From contig CANGBB010000009.1 in assembly GCA_947452065.1 (NCBI GenBank), positions 42,064 through 106,063 on the forward strand: DNA of 64,000 nt, in the 5' to 3' direction. How positions within the stretch are numbered: position 1 is the first letter of the stretch; each line of letters begins with the position of its first letter. Of the stretch, positions 7,897-15,777 are shown in pieces. The notes under the pieces are model-generated. The model was not told the DNA's origin, did not search any database, and worked only from the letters and a program-made list of their open reading frames with translations. The DNA is from Gammaproteobacteria bacterium. GTDB taxonomy: Bacteria > Pseudomonadota > Gammaproteobacteria > Steroidobacterales > Steroidobacteraceae. Position numbers and translations under genes: made by a program.

Positions 7897-9303
7897 TCAG
7901 GCGCCTGCGGGCGCGCCGCCGCCCATGCCGCCTTCCATTCCGGCGTCCGTCCCGCCACCCATACCACCGCCCTGATCTGGTCCTAGATAAGGGGGATTGG
8001 GCAGCATCTGCGCATCCCACTTCTTGTATTGCGCCCGCAATTTTGCGAGCACATCGGCATGGGTGTCCTTGATGTCGTTCTTTTCGCCCGGATCCACGGA
8101 CAGATCGTAGAGATGCTCGGTCGTACCAGCGACAAAATACTTGTACTTGCCTGAACGCACCGCGCCCTGTCCCGTCGGCGCTCCGCGCTGCGCCGAACGG
8201 AAGAAGACGGTGTGTTCGAATGCCGCGCGCTTACCCGCGCAGACATCCATCAGATCCACGCCATCAAGCGCATAGCGGGTTTCGGCCTTGCCACCCGCGG
8301 CAGCAACAATCGTGGCCGAGATATCGAAGGTGAAAGCCACCTGATCGGTGGTCTTGCCGGCCGGCACCACGCCCGGCCAGCGAACGATCATCGGAACGCG
8401 CAATCCGCCCTCGGCGAGTTGCCCCTTCTGCCCGGAGAGCGGCGCGAGGTAAGAGTTGCCGGTGCCACCGTTGTCGCTGGCGAAGATCACCAGCGTGTTG
8501 CGCTCGAGGTTGGCGTCCTTGAGTGCCTGCAGGACCTTGCCGATACCGGTGTCCATGCTCTTGACCATGGCCGTGTAAATTTCTTTCGGGCTGCCTGCCT
8601 TGTCACCAGGCTTCTGGTCAGGCGGCTCGAGCGGCGTGTGCGGCGCGTTGTAAAACAGGCTGATGAAGAACGGCTTGTCATGTTTGCGCTGGATGACCTT
8701 GACCGCGCGCTCCGTGAACAGATCGGTCAGATAGCCTTCGTCCTTCGATGGCTCCAGGTTTTCCCACAGATCGTAGGTGCCGGCCGCATTCTTGTGCGTG
8801 TAGTAATCGGCCTGCGAAGCACGAATACCGTAGAACTCGTCATAGCCGTGACTATTGGGACCGTATTTCTCGACATTGCCGAGATTCCACTTGCCGATGA
8901 GTGTGGTGGCATAGCCGGCCTTCTTGACCAGTGAAGCCACCGTGGGATGTCCTTCTGGAATTCCCAGCGTGAGATCGCGATCGCCCAGCGGCTCCTGCAA
9001 TCCCACCGGCAGACGATGCGGATAGCGTCCCGTGTGGAAGGCCACGCGGGTGGGTGTGCACACCGGAGTGGCATAGGCATCCGTGAACTTGATGCCCTGG
9101 CGCGCGAGCTCGTCGAGCACGGGGGTCTGGTAGTCCGGCCGCCCATAGCAGCTCAGATCGCCGTAACCGAGGTCGTCGGCCAGGATGAAAATGATGTTTG
9201 GCTTGGCCGGGCGCTGGGCAAAAGCGGCCTGCGCCGTCATGCCGAGTCCCGCGGCAGCTAGTGCGGACTGGAGGAAGGTACGTCTGTCGACACTGATGCT
9301 CAT
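7897..9303 (-). CDS. Tat-exported type I sulfatase (formylglycine-dependent)
   Basis: A 468-residue alkaline-phosphatase-superfamily sulfatase (arylsulfatase-like). The start at 9303 (MSISVDRRTFLQSALAAAG) gives a twin-arginine signal; the frame is open 82 codons further upstream but without protein-like sequence. Metal ligands appear in ILADDLGYGD. The CTPTR at residues 82-86 matches the C-x-P-x-R motif whose Cys (codon 9058-9060) becomes formylglycine. Later motifs include GKWNLG and SDNGG. The C-terminus is a glycine/methionine-rich tail (GGGMGGGTDAGMEGG). The divergent genes encode a prolyl isomerase and a formylglycine-generating enzyme, the expected activator. Substrate unknown; a single gene without glycan-degradation neighbours argues for sulfate-ester scavenging (inference). 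Confidence 0.9.
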   Translation of the reverse strand: MSISVDRRTFLQSALAAAGLGMTAQAAFAQRPAKPNIIFILADDLGYGDLSCYGRPDYQTPVLDELARQGIKFTDAYATPVCTPTRVAFHTGRYPHRLPVGLQEPLGDRDLTLGIPEGHPTVASLVKKAGYATTLIGKWNLGNVEKYGPNSHGYDEFYGIRASQADYYTHKNAAGTYDLWENLEPSKDEGYLTDLFTERAVKVIQRKHDKPFFISLFYNAPHTPLEPPDQKPGDKAGSPKEIYTAMVKSMDTGIGKVLQALKDANLERNTLVIFASDNGGTGNSYLAPLSGQKGQLAEGGLRVPMIVRWPGVVPAGKTTDQVAFTFDISATIVAAAGGKAETRYALDGVDLMDVCAGKRAAFEHTVFFRSAQRGAPTGQGAVRSGKYKYFVAGTTEHLYDLSVDPGEKNDIKDTHADVLAKLRAQYKKWDAQMLPNPPYLGPDQGGGMGGGTDAGMEGGMGGGAPAGA

Positions 9304-9400
9304 CGCCAAGGCTCCTGTCGCGATTCGGATGAGTTCCGGTTGCGGGAATATAGCGTATCGACCGCGACGATTTGCATCAGCAAGTGTCAAGATAAGGCCC

Positions 9401-10192
9401 ATGCCCAGCCTGCGCGTCAATGATGAAGAGATCGATGAGGCCCAGATCGGACGGGAAACCGCGGCGATGCTGGCACTGATGACCGAACAAATGCCGGGCG
9501 AAGATCCGCTGGCACTGCGCTCGCGCGCGCGCGAGTGGGCCGAGGACAATCTGATCGAAGCAGCCCTGCTGCGTCAGGCCGCGCTGGCGGACCCAGGCAC
9601 ACGAATCGCTGAAAGAGCTGCGCTTTCAGAGCCAGACACCCAGCGGCGCGTGCAGCGTCTGGTCGAGAAAATCACTGCACGCGCCCCCGCGCCGCAGGCT
9701 CGGGAGATCGCAGACTTCTACGCATCGCACCGGGATTCTTTCCAGTCGCCGGAACAACTGCGCGTCGCGCACATCGTGTGCAACATCGATGAACGGCATT
9801 CCGCTGAAGCTGCGCACATCGCGATTGAAAAGGCGCGCGCTGCACTGAATGCCGGCCAATCCTTCGCTGCGGTCGCTGACGCGCTGTCCGACTGCCCGGG
9901 ACGCGGCGGCGAGCTGAATCTCTTCAGTCGCGGCGAGATGGTGCCGGCCTTCGAGGAAGTGGTGTTTCAGCTGCGCGTCGATGAAGTCAGCAGCATCTTT
10001 CGCACAGAGTTCGGTTTCCACATCGCGAAACTACTGGAGCGAAGACCGGCAAGAGTCCTTGCGCTGGAAGAGGTGCAGGAACGGATCGCGGCGCAGCTAC
10101 TCGAATCCAGTCGCCAGCAGGTGCTGTATCAGTATCTGGACGAGCAGCGCGCGCGAGCCCGAATTGTCAGGGATCCGGCACCACAGCCATGA
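9401..10192 (+). CDS. Parvulin-type peptidyl-prolyl isomerase
   Basis: A 263-residue protein with a C-terminal PpiC/parvulin domain (about residues 115-215: EQLRVAHIV, then GGELNLFSRGEMVPAFEE and TEFGFHIAKLLER). The N-terminal helical part resembles NifM-like isomerases. I start it at MPSLRVNDEEIDEA (9401). There is no signal peptide, so it should be cytoplasmic. Its stop overlaps the ATG of the formylglycine-generating enzyme by four bases (ATGA), implying translational coupling. The natural reading is a chaperone for the sulfatase or for its modifying enzyme, but that is inference from the neighbourhood. Confidence 0.82.
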   Translation: MPSLRVNDEEIDEAQIGRETAAMLALMTEQMPGEDPLALRSRAREWAEDNLIEAALLRQAALADPGTRIAERAALSEPDTQRRVQRLVEKITARAPAPQAREIADFYASHRDSFQSPEQLRVAHIVCNIDERHSAEAAHIAIEKARAALNAGQSFAAVADALSDCPGRGGELNLFSRGEMVPAFEEVVFQLRVDEVSSIFRTEFGFHIAKLLERRPARVLALEEVQERIAAQLLESSRQQVLYQYLDEQRARARIVRDPAPQP

Positions 10193-11169
10193 ACGAAGCG
10201 GACCGGGTGCGAGCCTGCTGCGCACCGACGCGCACGCGCGCGGCAATGCTGGCGGAATCCAGACAGGTGGCAGCATCCCGCCCGCGCAGCATCGCCCCAT
10301 CGACCGCAGGTATGGTGCGGCTCGAAGGCGGAACATTCCTGATGGGCACCGACTCGCCAGAAGCCTTTCCCGCCGATGGCGAAGGCCCGGTGCGCGAGAT
10401 CCTGCTCGATCCGTTCTATCTGGACATCACGCCGGTGACCAACCTGCAGTTCACGCAGTTTGTCGCAGCGACCGGCTACGTTACCGACGCCGAACGACTG
10501 GGCTGGTCCTATGTCTTTCAGGGGCACATTCCGCCAGAGCGTTACCGAGAGTGGGTGGATGGCACCGCACCAGGCGTGCCCTGGTGGTGCCGCGTCTGGC
10601 GCGCCTGCTGGCAATGGCCGGAAGGCCCGGAGTCTGGCGTTGTGGGCCGGGACGATTTCCCGGTGGTCCATGTGAGCTGGAACGACGCCTCGGCCTATTG
10701 CCGCTGGGCTGGCAAGCGACTGCCCACCGAGGCCGAGTGGGAGTACGCAGCGCGCGGCGGCCTGGTGCAGAAAACCTATCCCTGGGGTGATGAACTGACG
10801 CCGAATGGTCAGCACCTGTGCAACATCTGGCAGGGCGAATTCCCGGTGCTGGATCGGGCCGAAGACGGCTATTCGGCGGTGTGTCCGGTCCGGGCTTTTC
10901 CACCCAACGACTTCGGCCTGTACTCGATCACCGGCAACGCCTGGCAGTGGTGCCAGGACTGGTTCGACCGCAGCTTCCATGTGACAGGCACGCGGCAGAA
11001 CCCGGCTGGACCGGCCACCGGCGTCGCCCGCGTCCTCAAAGGCGGCTCCTACCTGTGCCACCGCTCCTACTGCAATCGCTACCGCGTGGCCGCACGCACC
11101 TCCAACACGCCGGACAGCTCGACCACCCACATGACCTTCCGCTGCGCCAGTGACGTGGAGATTCGTTAA
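10189..11169 (+). CDS. Formylglycine-generating enzyme (sulfatase-modifying factor)
   Basis: A 326-residue SUMF1/FGE-family protein that oxidises the Cys of the sulfatase C-x-P-x-R motif to formylglycine. Family landmarks are MVRLEGGTFLMGTD at the start of the domain, PVVHVSWNDASAYCRWAGKR, LPTEAEWEYAARGG, GNAWQWCQDW and, near the C-terminus, KGGSYLCHRSYCNRYR. The two cysteines there (residues 290 and 295) have the spacing of the catalytic pair of human FGE (Cys336/Cys341), so this looks like a true FGE rather than one of the many cysteine-less family members. It has no signal peptide: it should act in the cytoplasm before the sulfatase is exported folded through Tat. It overlaps the upstream isomerase gene by ATGA. 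Confidence 0.9.
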   Translation: MNEADRVRACCAPTRTRAAMLAESRQVAASRPRSIAPSTAGMVRLEGGTFLMGTDSPEAFPADGEGPVREILLDPFYLDITPVTNLQFTQFVAATGYVTDAERLGWSYVFQGHIPPERYREWVDGTAPGVPWWCRVWRACWQWPEGPESGVVGRDDFPVVHVSWNDASAYCRWAGKRLPTEAEWEYAARGGLVQKTYPWGDELTPNGQHLCNIWQGEFPVLDRAEDGYSAVCPVRAFPPNDFGLYSITGNAWQWCQDWFDRSFHVTGTRQNPAGPATGVARVLKGGSYLCHRSYCNRYRVAARTSNTPDSSTTHMTFRCASDVEIR

Positions 11170-11197
11170 TGCGGCTAGCCGGACCTTCATGAGCACT

Positions 11198-11226
11198 TTG
11201 TCTGGGTGTAGGATGGCCCCATAAAA
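11198..11226 (+). promoter_or_regulatory. Possible sigma70 promoter for the tandem fusion genes
   Basis: TTGTCT at 11198-11203 and an ATAAAA/CATAAA element at 11220-11226 are spaced 16-17 bp apart in the 132-bp gap before the gene at 11302. The match is moderate only. AGGAGAGAG just before that ATG is a strong ribosome-binding site. Confidence 0.35.
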
Positions 11227-11301
11227 CGGGCTGGGGTATCTGAGGCGCTCGCCGTCTGGTGAGCCGGTAATCCTGGCCTATGTCATGCCAGGAGAGAGTT
11301 C

Positions 11302-12330
11302 ATGAAGATTGGAACCTGCGCGCTTGCCCTGACTGCGGTGCTGGCCATCACTGCGCCCGCCATCGCCCACCATGGCGATTCCGGTGTCGACATGAAGACG
11401 ACGGTCGTCTACGAAGGCACGGTCAAGGAATTCGCCTGGAAGAATCCGCACGTCTATTTCGTCATGGAAATGCAGCGGGACGGGAAGACCGAGAAGTGGG
11501 AAATGCAGATGGCGGCTCTCAGCGGACTGGCGCGCCGAGGCTGGACCGCAACCACGCTGCAACCGGGCGACAAGGTGACGGTGCGCGCCCATCCGGCAAC
11601 GCCCGGGCACACCTATGCCATCGTGGAGTCGGTCACCATGGCCGGCGGCCTGCGCCTCGCCCAGGTTGCCAAGGCACCGGATGTCACGCCGCCGGCAAAG
11701 ACCATCGCCGGTCAGTGGCTGACCGATCGTGCCAGCACGAAGGATTATCCGGGCGGCTTCGATGGATTTTTCATCGCACACCTGACGCCGAACGAGAAGG
11801 GCAAGGCGGCCCAGACGGCCTACAAGTCCATCTCCAATGACAATCCCGAAGCGAGCTGCGTGGGCCGGCCAACGCCGGCGGCCATCGTTTCCACCGGCGG
11901 CTACATCATGAAGATCGAGCTCAAGCCAGAACAGAAGCTCGCCGTCATCAGCAGCGAGTGGTTCAATGAAGTACGCACGGTCTACATGGATGGGCGCAAG
12001 CATCCGGACCCGAAGGTACGTTTCGTCACCGGTCACTCGATTGGCCATTGGGAAGGCGACACGCTGGTGGTCGATACCGCCAACTTCGCCGATCACCGCT
12101 CGCCCTATCAGATCGGCATCCCGTCTGGCGGACAGAAGCATGTGGTCGAGCGCTACACACTGACCAAGGACGGCACTCACATCGACCTCGACTGGACGCT
12201 GGAAGATCCGGAATATCTGACCAAGCCGATGACGGATCGCCGGCAACTCGTCCACGTGCCGCATCTGCAGATGTATTTCGCAGAGTGCGACAAGCAGTCT
12301 ACGAGCCGCTTCCTGTCGATGGGCAAGTAA
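11302..12330 (+). CDS. DUF6152 / GHWEGDTLVVET fusion protein, secreted (copy 1)
   Basis: A 342-residue exported protein. Signal peptide to AIAHH; DUF6152-like part with YEGTVKEFAWKNPHVYFV, LARRGW and QPGDKVTVRAHP (residues about 20-115). Then a linker and the second domain with SEWFNEVRTVYMDGRKHPDP, TGHSIGHWEGDTLVVDT, VVERYTL and an LEDPEYLTKP segment. Unlike shorter DUF6152 proteins, the N-terminal HH is followed by GDSGVDMK. The next gene, 23 bp downstream, is a full-length duplicate. No enzyme motif is recognised; function unknown. Confidence 0.82.
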   Translation: MKIGTCALALTAVLAITAPAIAHHGDSGVDMKTTVVYEGTVKEFAWKNPHVYFVMEMQRDGKTEKWEMQMAALSGLARRGWTATTLQPGDKVTVRAHPATPGHTYAIVESVTMAGGLRLAQVAKAPDVTPPAKTIAGQWLTDRASTKDYPGGFDGFFIAHLTPNEKGKAAQTAYKSISNDNPEASCVGRPTPAAIVSTGGYIMKIELKPEQKLAVISSEWFNEVRTVYMDGRKHPDPKVRFVTGHSIGHWEGDTLVVDTANFADHRSPYQIGIPSGGQKHVVERYTLTKDGTHIDLDWTLEDPEYLTKPMTDRRQLVHVPHLQMYFAECDKQSTSRFLSMGK

Positions 12331-12353
12331 CCCGAAATCCACCAGAGACCTAA

Positions 12354-13382
12354 ATGAACAATCCGATCCGAACCTTCGCGGTTATCGCAGGCCTGCTGGC
12401 AGCGCTCCCCGCCCTGCCCCATCACAGCGATGCTGGGGTGGACATGAGCAAGCTTGTGTCTTTCCAAGGCACGGTGAAGGAGTTCGTCTGGAGAAATCCG
12501 CACGTCTATTTCCTCGTCAGCAGCCAGCGCAACGGCCAGCCGGTGACCTGGGAAGTGCAGATGGCGAATCTCAGCGGTCTGGCGCGCAAGGGCTGGACGC
12601 CGGAGACACTGAAGGCTGGTGACAAAGTCACGGTGCGCGCCCATCCGGCAGCGGATGGCCGAACATACGGCATCGTCGAGACCGTCGAGAAAGAAGGCGG
12701 CCTCACGCTCGCACCGGCGGTAAACACTCCGGCCGTCACACCGCCGGCAAAGTCGATCGCTGGTCGCTGGCTGACGGATCCGGCCTCCGTGACTGATGAA
12801 CCCAAGGGCGGGTTCGATGGCTTCTTCCGCGCCTCGCTGGCGCTGAACGACAAGGCCAAGGCCGCGCAAGCGGCTTATAACCCGATGTCCGCAGACAACC
12901 CGGAGGCCACCTGTGTCGGTCGCCCGACGCCTGCGGCGCTGCTGTCCAGTCGCGGCTACCTGCTCGAGTTCGAGATCAAGGAGCAGGAAAAGCTCATCCT
13001 CTTCCGCAGCGAGTGGTTCAATGAAGTGCGCACGATCTACATGGACGGGCGCAAGCATCCTGATCCGAGCGTGCGTTTCACCACCGGCCATTCGATCGGT
13101 CACTGGGAAGGCGACACGCTGGTGGTCGATACCACCAACTTCGCTGATCACCGCTCGCCGTACCAGATCGGCGTGCCCTCAGGCGGCAAGAAGCATGTCG
13201 TCGAGAAGTACCGTCTGACGAAGGACGGCACTCACATCGACGTCGAATTCACGCTGGAAGATCCGGAATATCTGGCCAAGCCGTTGTACAACCACCGGCA
13301 ATTGGTTCATTCGCCACATCTGAAGATGTACTTCAGCGAATGCGACCTGGCTGCAACCAGCCGCTTTCTGGGCAAGAAATAA
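12354..13382 (+). CDS. DUF6152 / GHWEGDTLVVET fusion protein, secreted (copy 2)
   Basis: The same length (342 residues) and architecture as the gene directly upstream, and alike along its entire length: signal to ALPHH, SDAGVDMSKLVSFQGTVKEF, NPHVYFLV, KAGDKVTVRAHPA, EWFNEVRTIYMDGRKHPDP, TGHSIGHWEGDTLVVDT and LEDPEYLAKP. This is a tandem duplication, with the most conserved blocks in the second domain. The short spacing (23 bp) implies one transcript with copy 1, probably continuing into the Sel1-repeat gene 30 bp later. Function unknown. Confidence 0.82.
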   Translation: MNNPIRTFAVIAGLLAALPALPHHSDAGVDMSKLVSFQGTVKEFVWRNPHVYFLVSSQRNGQPVTWEVQMANLSGLARKGWTPETLKAGDKVTVRAHPAADGRTYGIVETVEKEGGLTLAPAVNTPAVTPPAKSIAGRWLTDPASVTDEPKGGFDGFFRASLALNDKAKAAQAAYNPMSADNPEATCVGRPTPAALLSSRGYLLEFEIKEQEKLILFRSEWFNEVRTIYMDGRKHPDPSVRFTTGHSIGHWEGDTLVVDTTNFADHRSPYQIGVPSGGKKHVVEKYRLTKDGTHIDVEFTLEDPEYLAKPLYNHRQLVHSPHLKMYFSECDLAATSRFLGKK

Positions 13383-13412
13383 CATCGACACTGAATCATC
13401 GGGGGACACGCT

Positions 13413-14366
13413 GTGATTAAGAAGAGCCTCGGCGCGCTGTTGCTGTTGACTGCTTCACTGACACACGCTGCCACGATGGAGCAAGCCCGCGCGGCGCTGA
13501 GCAAGCGGGACTTCGCCGCAGCCATGCCCATCCTTCTGGAGTTGGGCAATGAAGGCAATGCCGATGCGCAGTACCAACTCGGCATCATCTACGGCCGCGG
13601 CAATGCGGCCGCGCCCGAAAATCATGTGACCGCGGCACAGTGGTACCTGAAGGCTGCTGAGCAAGGCCACGAAGGCGCCATGGCACACATGGGCCTGAAT
13701 TACGCCTATGCCTGCGGCGTCGAACGCAACGACGCCGAATCTGCAAAATGGTTCCGACGCGATGCCGACAAAGGCGCAGCAGGATCCATGTTCCATTTGG
13801 GCCGACTCTATCTGGCGGGTCGCGGTGTTCCCAAGGATGTGGCGGAGGCCACGCGGCTGTTCAAGCAGTCAGGTGATCTGGGCTATGCACGCGGTCAGTA
13901 CTTTTATGGGCTGCTCACCCGACCCGGTGAAGGCGTGAAGAAGGCCGAGATCGCAGAGGCCGAGATGAACCAGTGGCTGGATGGCTATGTGAACAACGAC
14001 TTTCCGCGCGCACTAGCTGTCGTGAGACCAGTGGCTGCGCGCGGCGATGCGTGGGCCCAGGCTTTCCTTGGATTGATGCTGCAGAAGGGCGAAGGCACGA
14101 CCCGCAACGAGGCCGAGGGACTCAAGTGGACTACGCTGGCTGCTGAGCAGGGCTATTCACTCTCGCAGTCGGACCTCGCCGCCCGGTATGCGAATGGAAC
14201 GGGCGTCCCACAGAGCCAAGTTCAAGCCTACAAGTGGGCGAGTCTAGCTGCAGCCCAGAACGATGACGCTGCGAAAAAGCTGCTGGCTGAGCTGAATGCG
14301 AAGATGGATGCCGCGCAACTGCAGGAAGCCCAGAAGTTGTTGGCTGCGGCGCAGCCTAGACACTAA
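13413..14366 (+). CDS. Secreted Sel1-repeat (TPR-like) protein
   Basis: A 317-residue exported protein starting with GTG after a GGGGGA ribosome-binding site; signal peptide MIKKSLGALLLLTASLTHAA. The rest is a string of Sel1-like 36-residue helical repeats (A-x-x-x-L-G-x-x-Y-x-x-G pattern: AQYQLGIIYGRG, GAMAHMGLNYAYACG, SMFHLGRLYLAGRG, AQAFLGLMLQKGEG, SQSDLAARYANGTG), with WYLKAAEQG and WFRRDADKG between them. Such repeats form protein-binding solenoids, often linked to envelope processes or signalling. It is probably co-transcribed with the two upstream fusion genes, making it a candidate partner of the DUF6152 proteins (inference). Confidence 0.85.
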   Translation: MIKKSLGALLLLTASLTHAATMEQARAALSKRDFAAAMPILLELGNEGNADAQYQLGIIYGRGNAAAPENHVTAAQWYLKAAEQGHEGAMAHMGLNYAYACGVERNDAESAKWFRRDADKGAAGSMFHLGRLYLAGRGVPKDVAEATRLFKQSGDLGYARGQYFYGLLTRPGEGVKKAEIAEAEMNQWLDGYVNNDFPRALAVVRPVAARGDAWAQAFLGLMLQKGEGTTRNEAEGLKWTTLAAEQGYSLSQSDLAARYANGTGVPQSQVQAYKWASLAAAQNDDAAKKLLAELNAKMDAAQLQEAQKLLAAAQPRH

Positions 14367-14399
14367 GCGCTGAACTCTCGGCGCTGAATACTCAGCGCT
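14366..14399. repeat. Inverted repeat with three GCGCTGA units, convergent gap
   Basis: AGCGCTGA (14366-14373) pairs with TCAGCGCT (14392-14399), and a third GCGCTGA unit lies in the loop, so GCGCTG occurs three times at 13- to 14-bp steps. It sits between two converging genes. It may act as a bidirectional transcription end, but lacks a T-run. Confidence 0.45.
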
Positions 14400-14408
14400 G
14401 CGGATCGT

Positions 14409-15638
14409 TCAGCCAAAGAACGCATAGCAAACGGCGATCGAGGCCAGTACGCCGGCCAAATCAGCGAGTAGCGCGCAGCCCACAGCATGGCGGGCGCGCT
14501 GAATGCCCACCGCACCGAAGTACACGGCCAGCACATAGAAGGTGGTCTCGGTACTGCCCTGAACGGTAGCGGCAAGGAGTGCCGGGAAACTGTCCACACC
14601 GTGATGCTGCATGGTTTCGATCAGCATCGCGCGCGCCGCGCTACCAGACAGCGGCTTCACCAGTGCCGTGGGCAGCGCATCGACGAAGCGCGTATCCAGA
14701 TGTGCTGCCTGTGCGAGCCAGCGTATGCCATCAAGCAGTGTATCGAGTGCGCCTGAAGCTCGGAGCACACCCACCGCGCACAACATGGCTACCAAGAATG
14801 GGAGCAGTCCCTTTGCGACATCAAACCCCTGTCGCGCACCGGTGATGAAGCTCTCGTAGACATTCACGCGGCGAATGGCCCCGACCGCGAGAAAAATCAC
14901 GATCACACCAAACAGGGTCAGATTGCCAGCCAGAGATGAAACCGCAGCCAGCGCTGCAGCCGATAACGACACCAGTGAGGTGACCAGCAGACTCAGTCCC
15001 AGCGCAATGCCGCCGAGCCAGACGAGCACTACGGGATCGCGTAGTCGCAGCCGCTGCATCCATGCGACCGCCAGCAGTCCGGTGAGCGTAGAAGCGCTGG
15101 TGGCAAGCAGGATCGGCAGGAACACCAGCGTTGGATCATGCGCACCCTGCTGCAGCCGGTACATGAAGATGTTGACCGGCAGCAGTGTCAGTGACGAGGC
15201 ATTGAGCACCAGGAACAGAATCTGAGCGTTGGTGGCCGTGCGCGGCTCGGGATTCAAGGTTTGCAGTTCGCGCATCGCACGCAGGCCGATGGGCGTGGCG
15301 GCGTTGTCCAAACCCAGCGCATTGGCGGCGAAGTTCAGGGTGATCAGTCCGACGGCGGGATGGCCTCGTGGCACGCCGGGCATCAGCCGCGCGAACAGCG
15401 GCGCAAGCCAACGCGATAACACCGCAATGAGGCCAGCGGCTTCGGCGATCTGCAGGAACCCAAGCCACAGCGTCAACGTGCCGAACAGCAGCACCATGAG
15501 CTCCACCGACAGCTTGGCCATCTCGAAGAGACTGGTGACCATCGCTGCGAACACTTCCGGGTGCCCGCCAAGCAGCCAGCGGCCCAGCGCTGCGCATAGC
15601 GAGATGACGAAGAACCCCAGCCACAGTGCATTGAGCAT
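14409..15638 (-). CDS. SpmA/SpmB-like nucleoside-recognition (Gate domain) membrane protein
   Basis: A polytopic inner-membrane protein of 409 residues from MLNALWLGFFVISL. The frame is open for 37 more codons, but those lack membrane character and reach into the tetR operator. The two halves match spore maturation proteins A and B: the SpmA-like half has NFAANALGLDNAATPIGLRAM and the SpmB-like half has ARQGFDVAKGLLPFLVAML and PLSGSAARAMLIETM. In non-sporulating Proteobacteria these fused Gate-domain proteins have no established role; transport of a small solute is the usual guess. Divergent from the TetR efflux operon with about 100 bp between, so the palindrome at 15741 could also affect it. 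Confidence 0.8.
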   Translation of the reverse strand: MLNALWLGFFVISLCAALGRWLLGGHPEVFAAMVTSLFEMAKLSVELMVLLFGTLTLWLGFLQIAEAAGLIAVLSRWLAPLFARLMPGVPRGHPAVGLITLNFAANALGLDNAATPIGLRAMRELQTLNPEPRTATNAQILFLVLNASSLTLLPVNIFMYRLQQGAHDPTLVFLPILLATSASTLTGLLAVAWMQRLRLRDPVVLVWLGGIALGLSLLVTSLVSLSAAALAAVSSLAGNLTLFGVIVIFLAVGAIRRVNVYESFITGARQGFDVAKGLLPFLVAMLCAVGVLRASGALDTLLDGIRWLAQAAHLDTRFVDALPTALVKPLSGSAARAMLIETMQHHGVDSFPALLAATVQGSTETTFYVLAVYFGAVGIQRARHAVGCALLADLAGVLASIAVCYAFFG

Positions 15639-15740
15639 CGGCGCACCATCCACGATTCGGGGCTGTGACGCAATCGGTCGGGTCGCTGGGCGCAAGGGCC
15701 AAATATTGTCTAGGCGCCCAGTTTTGGACGCTCGTTTAGT

Positions 15741-15759
15741 CTTTGACACTGTGTCAAAG
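15741..15759. promoter_or_regulatory. 19-bp perfect palindrome, likely TetR operator
   Basis: CTTTGACAC-T-GTGTCAAAG is a perfect odd inverted repeat (9-bp arms, one central base). It covers the -35 element of the tetR promoter, the classic position for autorepression. The binding of the adjacent TetR protein is inferred. Confidence 0.8.
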
Positions 15760-15771
15760 GGACCCTAATCT
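15743..15771 (+). promoter_or_regulatory. Sigma70 promoter of the tetR-efflux operon
   Basis: TTGACA (15743-15748), a 17-bp spacer and TAATCT (15766-15771): a consensus -35, a 5/6 -10 and ideal spacing. The expected transcription start falls about seven bases later, at or next to the ATG at 15778, so the tetR mRNA may be leaderless. Confidence 0.7.
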
Positions 15772-15777
15772 CATGGC

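Noticed and set aside
10129..11196. 355-codon minus-strand frame
   Set aside because: Shadow of the formylglycine-generating enzyme, whose cysteine pair and domain motifs are on the plus strand.
11278..13151. Two long minus-strand frames (354 and 324 codons) resembling each other
   Set aside because: Their resemblance only mirrors the tandem duplicated plus-strand fusion genes.
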